Made by a program: the position numbers and the translations under genes. This document shows, piece after piece, positions 10,060-23,697 of a DNA stretch of 64,000 bases. The stretch is from Garcia nutans. Its lineage: Eukaryota > Streptophyta > Magnoliopsida > Malpighiales > Euphorbiaceae. Location of the stretch: the NCBI GenBank assembly GCA_947685225.1, contig CANTUV010000033.1, positions 59,373,001 to 59,437,000 of the forward strand, in the 5' to 3' direction. Below the pieces are notes generated by a model. It saw nothing but the letters and a program-made list of their open reading frames with translations. It had not been told where the DNA came from and did not search any database. Within the stretch, counting starts at the first letter, position 1. Each line of letters starts with the position of its first letter.

Positions 10060-13000
10060 TTAGGCCCTTAACTTTTTGCCAGCCGCAAGTTCTACTGATA
10101 CAATAAGACTTGACTTTCCTGCTTCCCTCAAGTAATGTACATCTCCATTCATGAGCTTCACCAACTTTCGGCTGATAAGCAAGCTGATGCCCTCCTCGGA
10201 CGCATCTCCATCACCACCAAACATCTGGTTTAGTAATGCTTCAGGTAAGCCACCACCAGTATGTGTTATCCTAACCACATATTTCAACAACCGATAAGCT
10301 ACATTTCCACTATAATCAAACTGTTTATAGAATGTTGATGCAGTGATGCTAGAACCATCAGAATTCGAAGTTGAAAACTAAGGTCTTCTAAACAGTAAAA
10401 TACATCCTAAATTAAAGCCAAAAATGCATAAATCGATGTCTTGTAGGAGCCAGAAATAGTACCTGAGTTCCAGATGCACAAGATGAACAGATTGCCCCAA
10501 CTGATCTTTGGTCAAGGTAGCTGCAACAGTAAGCTGACCTCCAGTTGGTGTAAAGTTAACTGTCACTGATAAGAAGTCAGCTAACACCTGTTGAAGCCTA
10601 ATGCTATCACCATATAAGGTTTCAGTCATGATATCTTCTGCTGCATCATGAATTATTCGAATACCCTTTCCTTTGCTCTTTAGTGTGACTTGACTGATGG
10701 AGGAAACTAGTACTTCATGGAGAGTAAATTCAACCATTTCCAAATCCAAGTAGCTGTAAACCAAATAGAAGAGAACAATGAATAAACATGATATAAGGAA
10801 AGTGAAGACATAACATATCAGCATGCTTCTCACAATATTTTCTCAATTAATCATCAAGCAAACTTGATACTGCAACAATAACAGAACCAATGTAAAGTAC
10901 CTAGTTCTCATGTTCTTCACTCTATCAAGTTTTTAACTGGTTAATAAGCAGCTTGGAGACACTTCTATCCTCAAATTATTATGCATTATGTATAGGAGTT
11001 TGTTGTTTTAGTATGAGAATGAAGTTAAAGGACTTTAAAAGTTGTAAATTTAGAGTTAGGTGAGATATCACACTTAGGCATGAATGTGATGCATCCTCTC
11101 TCAGGTGGAATGCCAATTAAGATCGTGGCGTTTAGGGCCCTTGCATCATTCCAGCCTTATGTACTAAGTTGTTTTCTGTTACCTCAGATTGTTAATTGGC
11201 AAGCTCAAATTAAGCTATAACCGTTTACAAGTTTCATGCAAGGAGTGTCACTTGCTGAGCCTAGTGAGCCAGCTAATGAAATGCGAGAAGGCAAAAAGAT
11301 GACATGACGGATTATGTACTATGTTTCTGTGTACAACTATTTTTCAAAATATACATGATGGATGCATGATTTTGAATAAGAAAATCTTTCTTAATGGATA
11401 GTAACTAATCTTACCCTTCAGTGATGCTATCAAGATCTGAGTCATCAAGAACTCTGCTGAGTTGGTGCTGACATTGGGCACTAGTATGCAGAAGTTGCTT
11501 TTGTTCTGCATCCAACTCCGTGCCCTCCATCATTTGCCTAGAAAATACAATGCCAGAGAGAGGATTCCTAATTTGCCTCTTTATATAAGATAATGTTTTC
11601 AATCTTTTCAAGGCAGTTTGCTCTGATAAACGTTGGATATGAAGTGCTTGTTGCAGTTCTTGGCTTGCAAGCTGCAGGAAGCAGAAGACCCCAGTAACAG
11701 CACCCTCACTGTCCAATTTCTTACTCACACATAGCAGGCACTCCACATACTTCCCATTCCGAGCAAAGAAACCAAATGAAACCTTCTCAGATTCCTGGCT
11801 AGTCATGGCATTGTTAAGAATAATACCAAGATTTACAAAGGCTTCTCGATTCTTAAGACGACAGCAAGCTGTGTTGATCCCAAAAATCTCTCCCAAAAGC
11901 ATTTTATCCATTACTTCCTCTCGCTTCCATCCTGTTAATTTTGTCATAGCAGGGTTCCATTCAGAGCACCAACCAAATTCGTCTGTACCAAATATTGGGG
12001 GGATCAATGGGTTTGGGTTTTGTACAATTGCTTTGTAATCACCTTCGATCCGGGTGAACTTGTCCATAACTGTCTTCTGGCCTGTAATATCTTGGGCCAC
12101 AAAACACACCCCAACAACATTTTCATTAATGTCCCTGCTTGCACAAGCATTAACAACTAAGCTAATGGGGCCACCCTCAATCTTGGAGCCACGTGTTTTT
12201 ATCTCAAATTGGATGTTTTGCTCCTCGATGCCTGATCAGAAAGAGAAAATAAGGATCTCCATAAATGTTATTTAAGGAAAAAAAAAGGACATAGATATAT
12301 AAAAACATTCCCCTTTGATCTGTTTCAAGCATGCTGAATCCAAATCTGCAGACAGTAAAATATTATTAAGACATCAAATGCTTTCTCGTTCTTCTTTGTT
12401 GCAATATTGGATAAAGACTAGAGCTACAATCACTTCCCTTTGTCCACCTACTCACCCTATCTAAACACCATAGATTCATTTCTCATTCTTCATTTGCAAA
12501 ATTCACTCGTAAGTAATTTTCATGATAAATAAGATTAGGATAATAGTGGAAGATGGTGAAAAGAATTGGCCTGGGAAGCATTTAAAGGATATATATAAAC
12601 CAGAGAGGTCACAAACAACCACTATCTTAATCAATTGCAATCAAGCTTTTGCATATTTTCTTTAGTAACAAGACCTATGAATTACTAGACAGTTAAAAAT
12701 GTGAAAATGGAATAGGGCATACCCTGCAGCGCCAAGAACAACATATTTTTTACTATATCAATTGAAGAATCTTCCACAAGTGTCAGCAAATGCTTCCCAA
12801 TTGCTTTATTAACAGGAAAACCAGTCAGCTCAGCAATTTTTGTATTCCACCCATTAACAAGTCCATCAACATCAACTGCCAAAATAGGCACTGATGCTGT
12901 TTCAATTAAGCGGACCATTTCACTGGTCACTGCTTCCAGTTCTTGCATCCCTTCAATCTTAAGGTCACTGAGCCTTGAATGAATTGTTTTAGCACTCACA

Positions 13001-14781
13001 TCAATAGCTTCTGCATCTCTGAAAGCATTTCTCAGAATAAGCTGCAGAGAATGGATTGCATCCATTTCATTGTCCTTCCAAGGAAAACTCCTTGTCTTGG
13101 CAACTTCAAGGAAGGCCTTGAAGGATGATCTTGGGTGCATCCTCCTACCATCATCCTTTTCGCCAGGTTCATGTTTTGCTCCACCCCATCGAATTTCTGA
13201 AGCAGTTTGTGACCGAAACCAAAAGAGCATATCTTTGGAGGTTATTCTCACGGCTGCCATTCCACAAACTGCGTTTTCAAGAGGCAGAGCTGCTGGGTAC
13301 CCTGCATCATACAAGCTATCTGTACTCAAACCTGTGGAATCCATGTGGTATTCAGAGAGCCATATGGCTATATCATGAATTTGGAGGTCAGTTGGAGTTA
13401 CTCCCAACTTCCATATCTTGTTCTTGTACAATAGTGCAGCCCCATCACACTTCACAAGATCTGTTATGTTTGGGCTCTGTGTCACTATGCCCAAGGGTGC
13501 ATCCCGCAGCAACATATCACATAAGAGTGTCTGAATACGCAAGATATTCTTTTCAACAATCTGATTTTCTAGTTCCAACTCCTTGTTAACATGGATAGCA
13601 AATACTTGAGCTAGAAATTCACATGCATACCTTAGAGGAAATGGAACAAACCTTGGAGTTGTATTATGACAGACTACTAAACCCCAAAGTCTCTTTCTTT
13701 TCTGAGGTTGCACAGAAGTAGAAGCATCATCATCTTCATCCCCCTCATTAACTACAACTGCCATGACCAGAGAAGCAATGGAATCCATGTTCTCCATATA
13801 TTGCAAATGGCAACTATGGGGAGCCCTTAGGGTTGAACCACACAAAGTCAGGTCAAATGGAAGCTTCTCATCTTGAAGCACCTTGACATGTTTTGCGTGA
13901 CAATCTACAATCATTCGAACCTTATTCTTCATAAATAGAAAGCGTGCAGCCTGAGGAATGTCTGTGGCTGGATAATGCAGACCCAAATATGGATCCAAAC
14001 CTGGCTTTGTAATCTCAGAGATAACTTCCCCATGGTCATCATCATGAAATTTATAAGTCATCACCCTATCATAGCCAGTGAGCTCAGATACCTCCTGAAC
14101 CATTGTATCACAAAGCCTTTCCATGCTGCCACTAGGCAATGACTGCAACCTGGCTATTGCTTTAGCCGCAAGCTTGTATGACTGCAGGGCCCCGGCAGCA
14201 GTCATGGGGACCTCATAAGGCTTCACTGGTTCAAAGTCAACTATGAAGCTACCAGTTACCCGATGGACAATAGCATAAAAGGGCTTCCCAGAGGTCTTGC
14301 AATGGACTAAGATTGGATTCAAAAGTGAAACATCACCAAATCCCAGAGCTTTCTGTAAGGCAGAGGCACTGGGTGCGGTAAAGATAGTCCTTATGTCAGT
14401 TCCAATTCCTAGAACAGGATGATCCCCAACACTTGGGACTGCATGACTAACCATGGTCAACATTTCAGGGGCATTCTCACTGTATGCAATCACCTTGAAA
14501 GTTTTCTCATCTAAGGCTAGCAAACAGCCAAAAGGCTGTATTAGCTTGCCTTTCTGGATGTGATGAAGATAAGCTGTGGTCACTTTGTCTGATCTTGGTG
14601 GTTGATCTCCACCAATTGAACTAGTAACACGCACTGAGTTTGAGTAGTCAAATGAACTGCCTGAATCCTCAAAATCTGCATGAAGCTTCGCATCTACAGT
14701 GGTCTGAGCAATAATCCTAGCACTATGTCTTGATCTCGTAGAGTTGCTAGACGAGGAGTGGCTTGGTCTTGAAGTAGACAT
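10060..14781 (-). CDS. PHYA: Phytochrome A, red/far-red photoreceptor (four coding exons)
   Basis: Light-labile phytochrome; absorbs through a covalently bound bilin, moves to the nucleus and drives far-red high-irradiance and very-low-fluence responses. Coding exons: 14781-12723, 12231-11415, 10753-10463, 10270-10060; total 3378 bases, 1125 aa, the normal phyA length. The Ser-rich start MSTSRPSHSS, followed by the SARIIAQTTVDAK block, marks phyA rather than phyB/C/E. PAS and GAF domains precede the chromophore Cys at residue 324 (APHSCHLQYM); the PATDIP motif is near 271-276. A PHY domain follows, then two PAS repeats (VPILAVDVDG; IFGTDEFGWCSEWNP) and the histidine-kinase-related region ending in LAAGKKLRA. 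A longer upstream frame exists but crosses the leader acceptor, so the first ATG after the acceptor (exon start 14792) was chosen. Exon order and phases match conserved PHYA structure. Confidence 0.97.
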
Positions 14782-15600
14782 CTGCGCCCAACCTGGGGTA
14801 AAAATAGAGAAAGAAATAGCAAAGAAAATTACAATCTTAAACACCAAGAACAAATTACAACTACAAAAGAAAATTACAATCTTAAACATCAAGAACAAAG
14901 TACACGTCAGAAGAGTGCTGGTCATGGTTCTACAAAATCATAATCTCTACCATGGCCTAGTTTACTCAATACAGTAACATTTTCTAGCCGGGCCAAATCT
15001 TCAACACCATAAAAAGAAGTTGAGAAATGCTTGCAAATATCATTTAATGATGTTCAAACACAAGAGTTTCTTAAAGAGTCTATGAAAAATCACTGGCATA
15101 GAATTCAAGAATCTATCAATAAGTGACTGTCATATTCTTTAACAATAATAGAACAAAAATGCTATTGATCTTTGATTGTACCTAGCATGATTCAACAGCA
15201 GGAATTTAGTGAACAGAACCAACAAAGGCACTTTATTCAAAGCTGAATTGCTGTTTCCCCAAACTAGTTACCTAGTTATATCAATGATTTGGTTATATAT
15301 GATCAACTTGGGATTATATTAGAAGCTCATGTAATAGAGCGCCTAAGAAAGATTGAAGTTCACTAATTTCTACAATAACAAAAGCATATATTAAAGGAAA
15401 CAACAGCTTGAATCCCCATATTCTTAAGATGAAAGAAAACAACTGCTAGCACTTATTCAAAAATTAAAACGAGAAGAAAGAAGAGTCACAAACCTTGCTG
15501 AGCTGAAAAGATATAAAACCCAGTAATCTCAGATACAGCCTCGTCCAATTGAAGAGGTTAAGTTAACAGCTTCAAGAAAGAGGAGATGACGAGAAGAGGA
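14782..15600 (-). promoter_or_regulatory. PHYA 5' leader with a leader intron
   Basis: Just upstream of the ATG, an acceptor (ccccag, exon begins 14792) leaves an 11-base leader piece. A matching donor after ctcagcaag sits at 15494/15493, giving a 701-bp intron (14793-15493) in the 5' UTR. A leader intron is a known feature of plant PHYA genes. The upstream leader exon extends beyond 15494 to an unknown start site. Confidence 0.7.
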
Positions 15601-18600
15601 GCAAAGCGCGAACAAATTGAGCTTGGAAATGAGAATCCCGAAGCAAACCCATCTCTTATCAATCAATAAAATAAAGAATTATCAGGAGTCCATGAAGTGG
15701 GTGGGACCATGTTACCAGTAACCAGTTACTAGCAAAAAATTTTCTAAGTAGAAAATCTTGATCACCGCTTCTTATGTCTGTTATCCCTCCAACACCCGCC
15801 AATCCCAGAACAGAGCAAGGACCGCACTTCAATATAATAATCACAAAATCTCTAACGTCAATAAAATTTACATACGAAACCTCTTGCTGGCATGTCCCGC
15901 CCTCCTCCAAGTCAATTGATAGCTCAAGAATATTTTATTCTTTGTCATTATATATTGGAATATTATATTGGTTGCTTTCTAAAGATGGATAATTGTAGCA
16001 GTCGATCACCCATAAATAGCAGAAATTCAATTGGGTAATTGGGGTTCTTTAGCCCCTTTATCTTTCTCTTTCTTTTTATTAATTTTTACACAAATGCTCC
16101 TGAAACAACTTTCCATAAAACGAGTAGTTCAAGCTCGGTTTCCAACAAATAAATAAATCAAAGAAAAAGGAGAGGTGGGAAGCAAAAAGAAAAATAAGAT
16201 ATTCGATTAATTTAAATGAAAGTGGGATCTTTCGTCCTTCATCTGTGACCACAGAGAAACTATTAAACAAATCAACAATGGATAAGAAGGGAGCTGTATT
16301 TAAGCAAATGGTTACTGTAGATTAAAGGGGAATTGGTATTGGGTGAGAATAAAAAGAGGAACAAGATGCAAAAAATGCCCTTCAGTTCATCACTACCCAT
16401 GACGCCATGTCTCTTCTTGATAATTGATTATTATTATTTGCTGTTCAATTCCTCAAAATTTCCAATTTGTAAAGAAGAAACAAACAAGAAGATGAGTAAT
16501 GGCAGTCACGTGTGTACAACTGTGAAAGTTGACATATACCCATCAGATTATAAGATTTGGGTTCGATTTTGGCCCATACGAGAGTGAGTTTCGGCTTGTT
16601 TCTTCTTGTAGTTCTTGCTCTAGCCGCTGGCTGTGGTGATTAAAGTATGAAATTAGTTTGATTCTAATCAAGAGTTGGAGTTATTACAGTAAACAGCTAA
16701 TAAAAATTATGCTTGTTGTTAGATTTTAGAAAATTTTTTGATACATTTTATAAAAATATAAATTAAATTTCTAATGATATAATAATAAATTTATAAATAT
16801 TATTATATATATAATAAATTGATCTAAATTTAAATAAATTTATAATGTTGAGGAGAGATACATTTATTGCTAGGTTATGTTTTAGCGTGTAAATTTTATA
16901 TAAATTTAAGTTAATTTATATCATGTATACTAATAATTTATTAAATCAAATATCAACTCAAATTTCTTTAAATTTTTAAACTTCAATTTAATATTAATGA
17001 ATAAGTTCATTTAGTTTTTAATTATAACTGAACCTAATCGAATTTAATTTTACTATTTCGATTATTTGCTCAAGTCAAGCTATAATTTTATTAAAATCAA
17101 ATTAAATCTAAAGTATCAATTTTTATTTTTCAATTGAATCAAATTTTAATTTAATATATTTTAACTCAACTCGTTTGATTGTTGGTGGTGTACCTTGTAG
17201 GGTCATTTGTCTAATTTCTTTATTTATTGTTGGTTTCTCTCTCTTTATCCATTGGATTAAGGGATTTTTATAAAATTGTCAAAAAAATAAAAAAAAAAAA
17301 CAAAATTTAAAATATTTTTAAATTTATCAAATAATTAGTTTAGAAAATTTACCAGATTGATATAGTTTAATTTGAATTAATTATACAAAATTATTTTTAT
17401 ATGTTTATTATGTATTTATTATATATTTTTATAAAATAATTAAAATACTTTTCATAAAAGATTATTATTTTTTTCAACAAGATGAGCTTAATTTTCTCGA
17501 GTTAATATATAAAGTTGTTTACTTTACCGAAATGGGGTCATAAGGCCACACCCCCATGGGCTCTTCATCTTGGGCACCAACAAGCTACAATGGCGCCATG
17601 TCGAGCCATCATGGGTTGGGGGACCCTATGCTTCTTTGACCCATCTATTTCTTTGTTTGATTTCTAGAACGCCCGTTTCAAGACAAGTAGAGTTTTTTTT
17701 TTTTTTTTTTTATTTCACTGGCGAAGTTACCTTTCAAGAAGGTAATTTTTTGGCATTTACGTAGTCAACGTGAAATGAATTTGCTAAATTTGTGATGCCA
17801 ACTTGTAATGGACTATACTAGTTTCTAATCTTGAAGTTTGGAAGTTGGTAATGGTGAATTCTTTGTGCTTTTAAGTTTGCAAGTTCTTCCTATTTGATTC
17901 GAGCATTTCATTAATTTGGATATTCTTCTTTCTATCCTAATAGATATAGTAATTAGGGTTGTACAGTGATCGGATTTCATCAAATTTAAAACATATTTCA
18001 AATTATAAATTGAAAGGGAAGGTAAAGAATTGCCTCAAAGCCTTATTCATGAAAACTAATTAAGCTCTATAGAAGTAATCCTCAGATAAACTCACCATAA
18101 GGCTAGTGTTTCTTCCGCATGACATATTCCAGGATTCAAAATCCAAGAAAATTATATTACAGAAAAGCTATCGACACGAAATCAAATAACATCAACTATA
18201 TGAATATGCATTAAAAGAATGTATGACTTGAGAATTAGTTTTCCTGGATACCTGCAAGCTCAAATGTAGCATTCAAAAGCAAAGCAAATAATTCCATCTC
18301 CACATGTAGCATTCAAGCTCAAATGCATGTGGCATTGTTTAAATGCAAAGAGCATCATTTGGTGTTCCAATTAAAAAAAAAAAAAAACTCACTACCACCG
18401 TTGCAAGTCAAGGCAAAGGAAGCAATTAGGATCATCAATCAGTTCCTATAGGGGAAATTTATAATTGGTTTACATATAAATTTTATTCTCAAACTGCTTA
18501 CAGGGTACTGCCCATCAAGAAAGGAAGCAACAAGTAACAAGTATATAACTCAGTCACTGCGTTCTAAAAGTTTAACAACACAGCCAAAAGAATTGGAAAA

Positions 18601-19237
18601 ACACCGTGATGCTATATGAAAGAAACATTGATTCATGAATCAAAAGTTCAAAACAAAATTGTTTACAGTTTTGAAGAATTCCAAGAGTATTAACAAACTC
18701 TTCCACACTAGTAGGGGACAATAGTACACTTGCATTTGTATTCCACATCTTTGTATGTTTCACTTATCCGATTCTAGTTGTACCTGAAATTTCCTCCAGA
18801 TGAACAATGAATTGTGCATGTCCAGCAGAAGCCAAATATAAGTTCTCCAAGGAACAATGCGAGATCTCTCAAATGTATGATAAAATGTGGACACCTTAAT
18901 CAAAAGGATTGCTTCTTTCCCACCCAAACTGAACAATTAGAAGTAGACAACCCTAACGCCTCCACAATTTGTTAAGAGTGAAGCTCATAAAACCAGTAAA
19001 CATGTTCAATGACACTTCTGCCTCCTCACAGAGAATACCAATGAATGAATGAATACATAAGGGAGATAAACTCAGTATTTCATCAAGCCAATCTAATGAG
19101 ACAAGAGCCCAAGAAAGCTTTATAATTTAATAAAAACCCAGAAACCCCATGTGATTCACTCTTAATCCCAGTAACCTATAGCTTCCTGAAGCTTTATAAA
19201 GATATTGAAACAAAAATATAGCAAAAGCCCTTAACTT
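15601..19237. other. PHYA upstream region and AT-rich spacer
   Basis: No gene recognised. The first part is the presumed PHYA promoter; a CACGTG G-box occurs at 16507-16512. 16700-17520 is low-complexity A/T. 18000-19237 is of more normal composition and may hold the 3' UTR of the minus-strand gene starting at 19741. A short repeat of agctcaaatg and tagcattcaa lies near 18260-18330. Confidence 0.45.
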
Positions 19238-19741
19238 TCACCCAAAATTATTATTGTTAGGAGCAGAATTTAAGTGGGGATTGCATTCTTTGGAATAGAA
19301 ATCATTTTCCTCAATCAAAGTCATTAACATCTCAAAGGTAAATTTAGGATCATTAGGGTCACTTGTTTGAGAGTCAACAGGAGATTCCAAAGTAGAAGGC
19401 TGCTTTAAACAAAAGCAACTGCCAATTACCTTCTTCTCACCTGAAGTACCACCATTCTCAGAAGAAGAGGAACAGTTATTGGAATTTGTCCTGGTGAACT
19501 TTGTTAATGGAAAGTGGACCACTTTCTTTGCTTTAACAAAATACCCTTCACACCCAAATCCTCTTCTCTTCTTCTTCTTCTTCTTCTTCCTCCTCCTGCT
19601 GTTATTATTATTCTTCTTGTCTCCATGGAGTCCACCACCACCCTGTTTATCTTCTTCTTCCTCTTCTTCATCATTATCATCATCATTACCATGATCCACT
19701 TTGCCAACAACTTTTGATATTTCTGTGTCAGACTCAGACAT
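19238..19741 (-). CDS. Small acidic/basic plant protein of unknown function
   Basis: Single-exon frame of 167 codons, starting MSESDTEISK and ending with TGA at 19238. An acidic run (DDDNDEEEEEED, about residues 20-31) is followed by a Gly/Asn stretch and a strongly basic run (RRRKKKKKKKRR, about 48-60), then a more ordinary part with several Cys and the C-terminal motifs DPNDPKFTFEML and ENDFYSKECNPHL. The C-terminal block looks like a conserved motif of small plant proteins, but I cannot assign a named family with certainty. No membrane segment or signal peptide is visible. The basic run could act as a nuclear localisation signal (inference). The antisense frames here come from the same simple repeats and were ignored. 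Confidence 0.7.
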   Translation of the reverse strand: MSESDTEISKVVGKVDHGNDDDNDEEEEEEDKQGGGGLHGDKKNNNNSRRRKKKKKKKRRGFGCEGYFVKAKKVVHFPLTKFTRTNSNNCSSSSENGGTSGEKKVIGSCFCLKQPSTLESPVDSQTSDPNDPKFTFEMLMTLIEENDFYSKECNPHLNSAPNNNNFG

Positions 19742-22700
19742 TAACAGACAAGAATCAAAAGTTGAAGCCTAAAGATAAAACAGAAACGGAGAAGAGGACC
19801 ACAGCCGCAGCCAAAGCAATTACAACGGATAAAAGTAGGATCAGAAGAGTTAAAAAGAGAAACCCAGTTGGCAATTTCAACGAAATTTCAATAGAGATTG
19901 AGCAAATATTGGGGAGATCAAATTTTTGCTTATCCCACAACTCATCACAACGTTGAGTTCTTTTTTCTTTATCGTTTTCCCCAACTCGCATCACTCACTA
20001 AAAGCAAAGACAACAAATTAAAATTAAAAATATATATATATAAGTAATATTTGTAATTTTAAAATTTTCAGAATTTTTAATAATTTAAGTTATTAACAAC
20101 ATATCAAATAATAAAAGAGAAAAACAACTCATTGCCTTAACAGCGGTCTCTTTTTTCTCACACTCTCATATATTTTTCAGTTTAATAATAGGTTGTTATC
20201 AGTTTATTGTCAAACGATACCCCCTTTAATTTTTTTTAATTTATTATTAAATTTTTATAATATTTTTATAATTTTAATATTTATTTATATAATTTATTTT
20301 TAAATTAATTTTTAAATTAATATAAATCTAAAATTTAATTATTTTATTTTATTTTTTTTATTTTTTTAAATAAAATTAAATAAAATTTAAATTTTTATTA
20401 TAAATTTTTATTTTTTTATTTAAATATTATTTATCTTTCTCTAATAAAGATTATTTTTACCATACAAAAAATAAAAAATAAAAAATATTTTTATCATATA
20501 AACATAATAAATACAAAATTTTATATTAAAAATTTAAATAAAAAATTTTAATAACATATATTTTATATAATTTAAAATTATTTAATTTTATTTATACATT
20601 ATAAATATATTTTTTAATTTATTAATAAAAATTTATTTTGCAATAAAAAAGTTATTAACAACGTATAAAATTTGCCACGTTGTTTATAAGATGTACTAAA
20701 GTAAAGATTTGATAACTGTCTGCTTTTATCCTGTGGTTAAAATTTTAAACAAACAATTTTGAAAGTAAAAAAATTTCCTTTTTGATTTAAAAAAATATAT
20801 TTAAATTAAATTAAATTGCTATATACAAAAAAAAATTCAAAAAAAGATTCATGATCCTTCTTTAGTTTTTGACAATATTAATTATGGATATTTAATTGTT
20901 GAAAAATAACGATAAATAATTAATATTTTTTCTCAAAAAAATGAAAAAAAATTGATGATTTTTAATTCAAATGATACCAAATTAATTTAGTTAAATAGTA
21001 TTTTTTATTTTAATTTAAAAGTAAAGATATATAAATAATCAATTGATTTGCCATAAATAATCCCCCACACCTTTTGATTGATATAGTAAAAAAAAAAGAC
21101 CGACCAAAAAAAACTACAAGTTTTTTTTTAAATGATTAATTGCCACGTGAATTGTGTTTCCATTATTCTTAAACTATGCATCTAAATTCTATATTGGAAA
21201 AATAAAGGGTTAATTAAAAACAAATTTCTATTGATTTTTTATATTATTTTAAAATTAATAATTTTTAATTTTCATAATACCATTAACAAAACATATAAGA
21301 CCTCAAGAGATTAAAATGTTTCTAGATATAACAATTTAATAACTAAAGTATAATTAAATCCTAAAATTTGGAGATATAAGCCTAATTTCATTTAAAACGT
21401 TAATAATTAAATTTTAGTGAAACTTCACAAATTTAAAATTAATGATTAATGTATTGAATTATGGAAAAATTTACATACTAAAAATAAAAATTATACTTTA
21501 AACAAAAATTCAACCAAACCATACAGTAATTAACCAAAAACTAAAGAGTTTTTAGTAATTAATTAAAAAATTAATTAGACTACAAATCTACTAGAACTAT
21601 TTATATAAAAGCATCTCAAAAACCAAAAATATTTTCAAAAATATCATTATTCTTCTTTCTCTTATAAATATTTATTATCATTTTCTAATTTTTTTAAGCA
21701 CTTTCTTTTAATTTATAACAATATACACACATATATATATGCGTTAAAAACATATATTTAATATAAAATTACATAATATAATAAGAAAAAATACATAGAA
21801 TATTTTTTCAACTAAATTTAAAAAAAAATGGTTAAAATTTGTTGTTGCAAAGTATTTAAAATAATAATAATAATTTATCAAAAAAATAATAAAAAAGATA
21901 ATATGTAACTTTCTCCAATATGTTTTCGACGTTTGGTCCATGGAATTGAGTAAACAAGCAGCATAATATGGGCCCCCTTCTTCAACTAGAATGGGTTTAG
22001 GGCCCATTAAAACTAATTCAATTCAAGCCCTTTCTTTTCTTGTTGTATAATTTTTTGGATTTTTCACAAAATTGTCATATACTAAAATTTCAAAATATTT
22101 TTAAATCTATTAAAATTTATGATTAATTTATAAAATTTTCAACTTTTTATAATTTATTATAAGTTTATTATATAATAATAATTTTTATAAATTTTTTATA
22201 AATTTTTTATGAGTATATTTTATAAAATCCGGCGAGTTAACATAATTTTCCCTTAATTAAATATGAAACTTAATTATAAGCTATAACGTTTAGATCCATG
22301 AATTTGAGTTTAAAAATTAGAGGAAATTATGCTTGTTATCATATTTCTTAAAATTTTTATTTTTTTATTATAAGCTTTTTTATAATTTTATAAAAATATA
22401 TAATAAACTTGTAATAATTAAATAATAAAAAAACTATTACATTTATAATAAATTCATAATAAACTAATAATAAATTTTATATACAATATAAAGAGATAAT
22501 AAATTTGTAAATTTATAAAAAATTAAAATAAATTTAATAATATTCCTCTAAATTTATAATATTATGGGTTTTTTCAACAAATTTATAAAAAGAAATTAAA
22601 ATCAAACAAGTAGCAGCTGCTGTTGCTGGCAGTTAGTATCACTATTAAACAAATCACTAGCTGCTGTTTTTATCAATAAGATACAAATTAGACCAAAACA

Positions 22701-23319
22701 GTTCATAGATCTGACTAATAATCTCCGTAAAATGAATAAACAATCATTTAAATCTGCTTCTCACAACCCATTATTTTCATTCTTTTCCTTAATCAAATGA
22801 TTGGCTTTGAATTTTGTATAAGCTTATATATATATTATCATCAATCATTTCACATGCGTCCCAATATTCCTCTTATCATTTTATTAATCACAAAAATTTG
22901 CTGAGCAACTCTATCTGTTACTTTGTTTCTGTGTGTTGTGTTTATCACTAATTTTGTTTTTTGTGTATATGATGTTAGCCATGTGTTTAAGAGCATCTTT
23001 CTCTCTGCTTTTCAATGGGGGAGTGTACCAAATTAAAATAAGAGACTACCCATGTGTTATAAGGAATCAAAATGAGGTAATCCTCACCTCTTTTTGCTTT
23101 CTATTCTGCATTTAAAGCAACATTTAAACCAAATTCTGCATGAAACTATGCATTTCTATTTCTTCTCTTTTTTTTAGTTACTCAGGATCTCCTAATTCTC
23201 GAAACTACATTAATCGATTTTGAGTCTATTGTCTAAGAAAATGTGCATTTACTGCTAGATTGTGCTAATATAAATACCCACAAAACATCTTTCAGCATAT
23301 ATAATACAGAATTCTGCAG
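19742..23319. other. AT-rich intergenic spacer
   Basis: 19742-19994 is the likely 5' leader of the preceding minus-strand gene. The rest is very AT-rich and low complexity, with many short simple repeats; a CACGTG box lies at 21144-21149. 22600-23319 has more normal composition and probably holds the promoter and leader of the gene at 23320. A 60-codon frame at 22933-23115 has no support. Confidence 0.5.
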
Positions 23320-23697
23320 ATGGGTTTCCAAGATTTTGTTGGAGTAATGCATACAAGAGATGGGTATGAGAAGCTGGTTTATTGTGATAAAAAATTGTCA
23401 AGGCCTAGAAGGTGTTCTTCTTGGGTAAAGAAAATGAATGGAAGATTAAAGGGTCTTCGCTTATCAAGATCCAAGAAACTTACTTTCAAGGCATTTTCTC
23501 TAATGGTGTTGCCAAGAAAGATTGCCAGAGTTTATGGTGATGTTATCAGCAGAATCAAGATTGATGATCTTTATCCCAATATTATCTTTTCCACTCAACT
23601 GGGTCTTCCTGTTTTGTCCCATCCTTCTCTTAAATGTAGAAGAAATGCCATTTATTTTCAAAGAAATTTGATTTCTTGTTCCAACAGAAGAATGTAA
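23320..23697 (+). CDS. Small basic plant protein of unknown function
   Basis: Intact 125-aa single-exon frame starting MGFQDFVGVMHTRDGYE. It is rich in Arg and Lys, with a central SRSKKLTFKAFSLMVLPRKI block, then RIKIDDLYPNIIFSTQ and a Cys/Arg-rich end. The composition and non-repetitive sequence argue for a real gene. It resembles the many small uncharacterised dicot proteins, but I do not recognise a named family. There is no clear signal peptide or membrane helix. The bases just before the ATG (ttctgcag) could be a splice acceptor of a leader intron. Confidence 0.65.
   Translation: MGFQDFVGVMHTRDGYEKLVYCDKKLSRPRRCSSWVKKMNGRLKGLRLSRSKKLTFKAFSLMVLPRKIARVYGDVISRIKIDDLYPNIIFSTQLGLPVLSHPSLKCRRNAIYFQRNLISCSNRRM

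Noticed and set aside
11805..13589. Plus-strand open frames within PHYA
   Set aside because: Antisense shadows of strongly conserved phytochrome exons.
14782..14925. Upstream extension of the PHYA frame to an earlier ATG
   Set aside because: It crosses a clear acceptor (ccccag) and gives a low-complexity hydrophobic leader not found in phytochromes; the family start MSTSRPS lies just after the acceptor.
19479..19956. Plus-strand and alternative minus frames rich in Phe, Leu or Ser
   Set aside because: Arise from the ctt/cat simple repeats of the small minus-strand gene.
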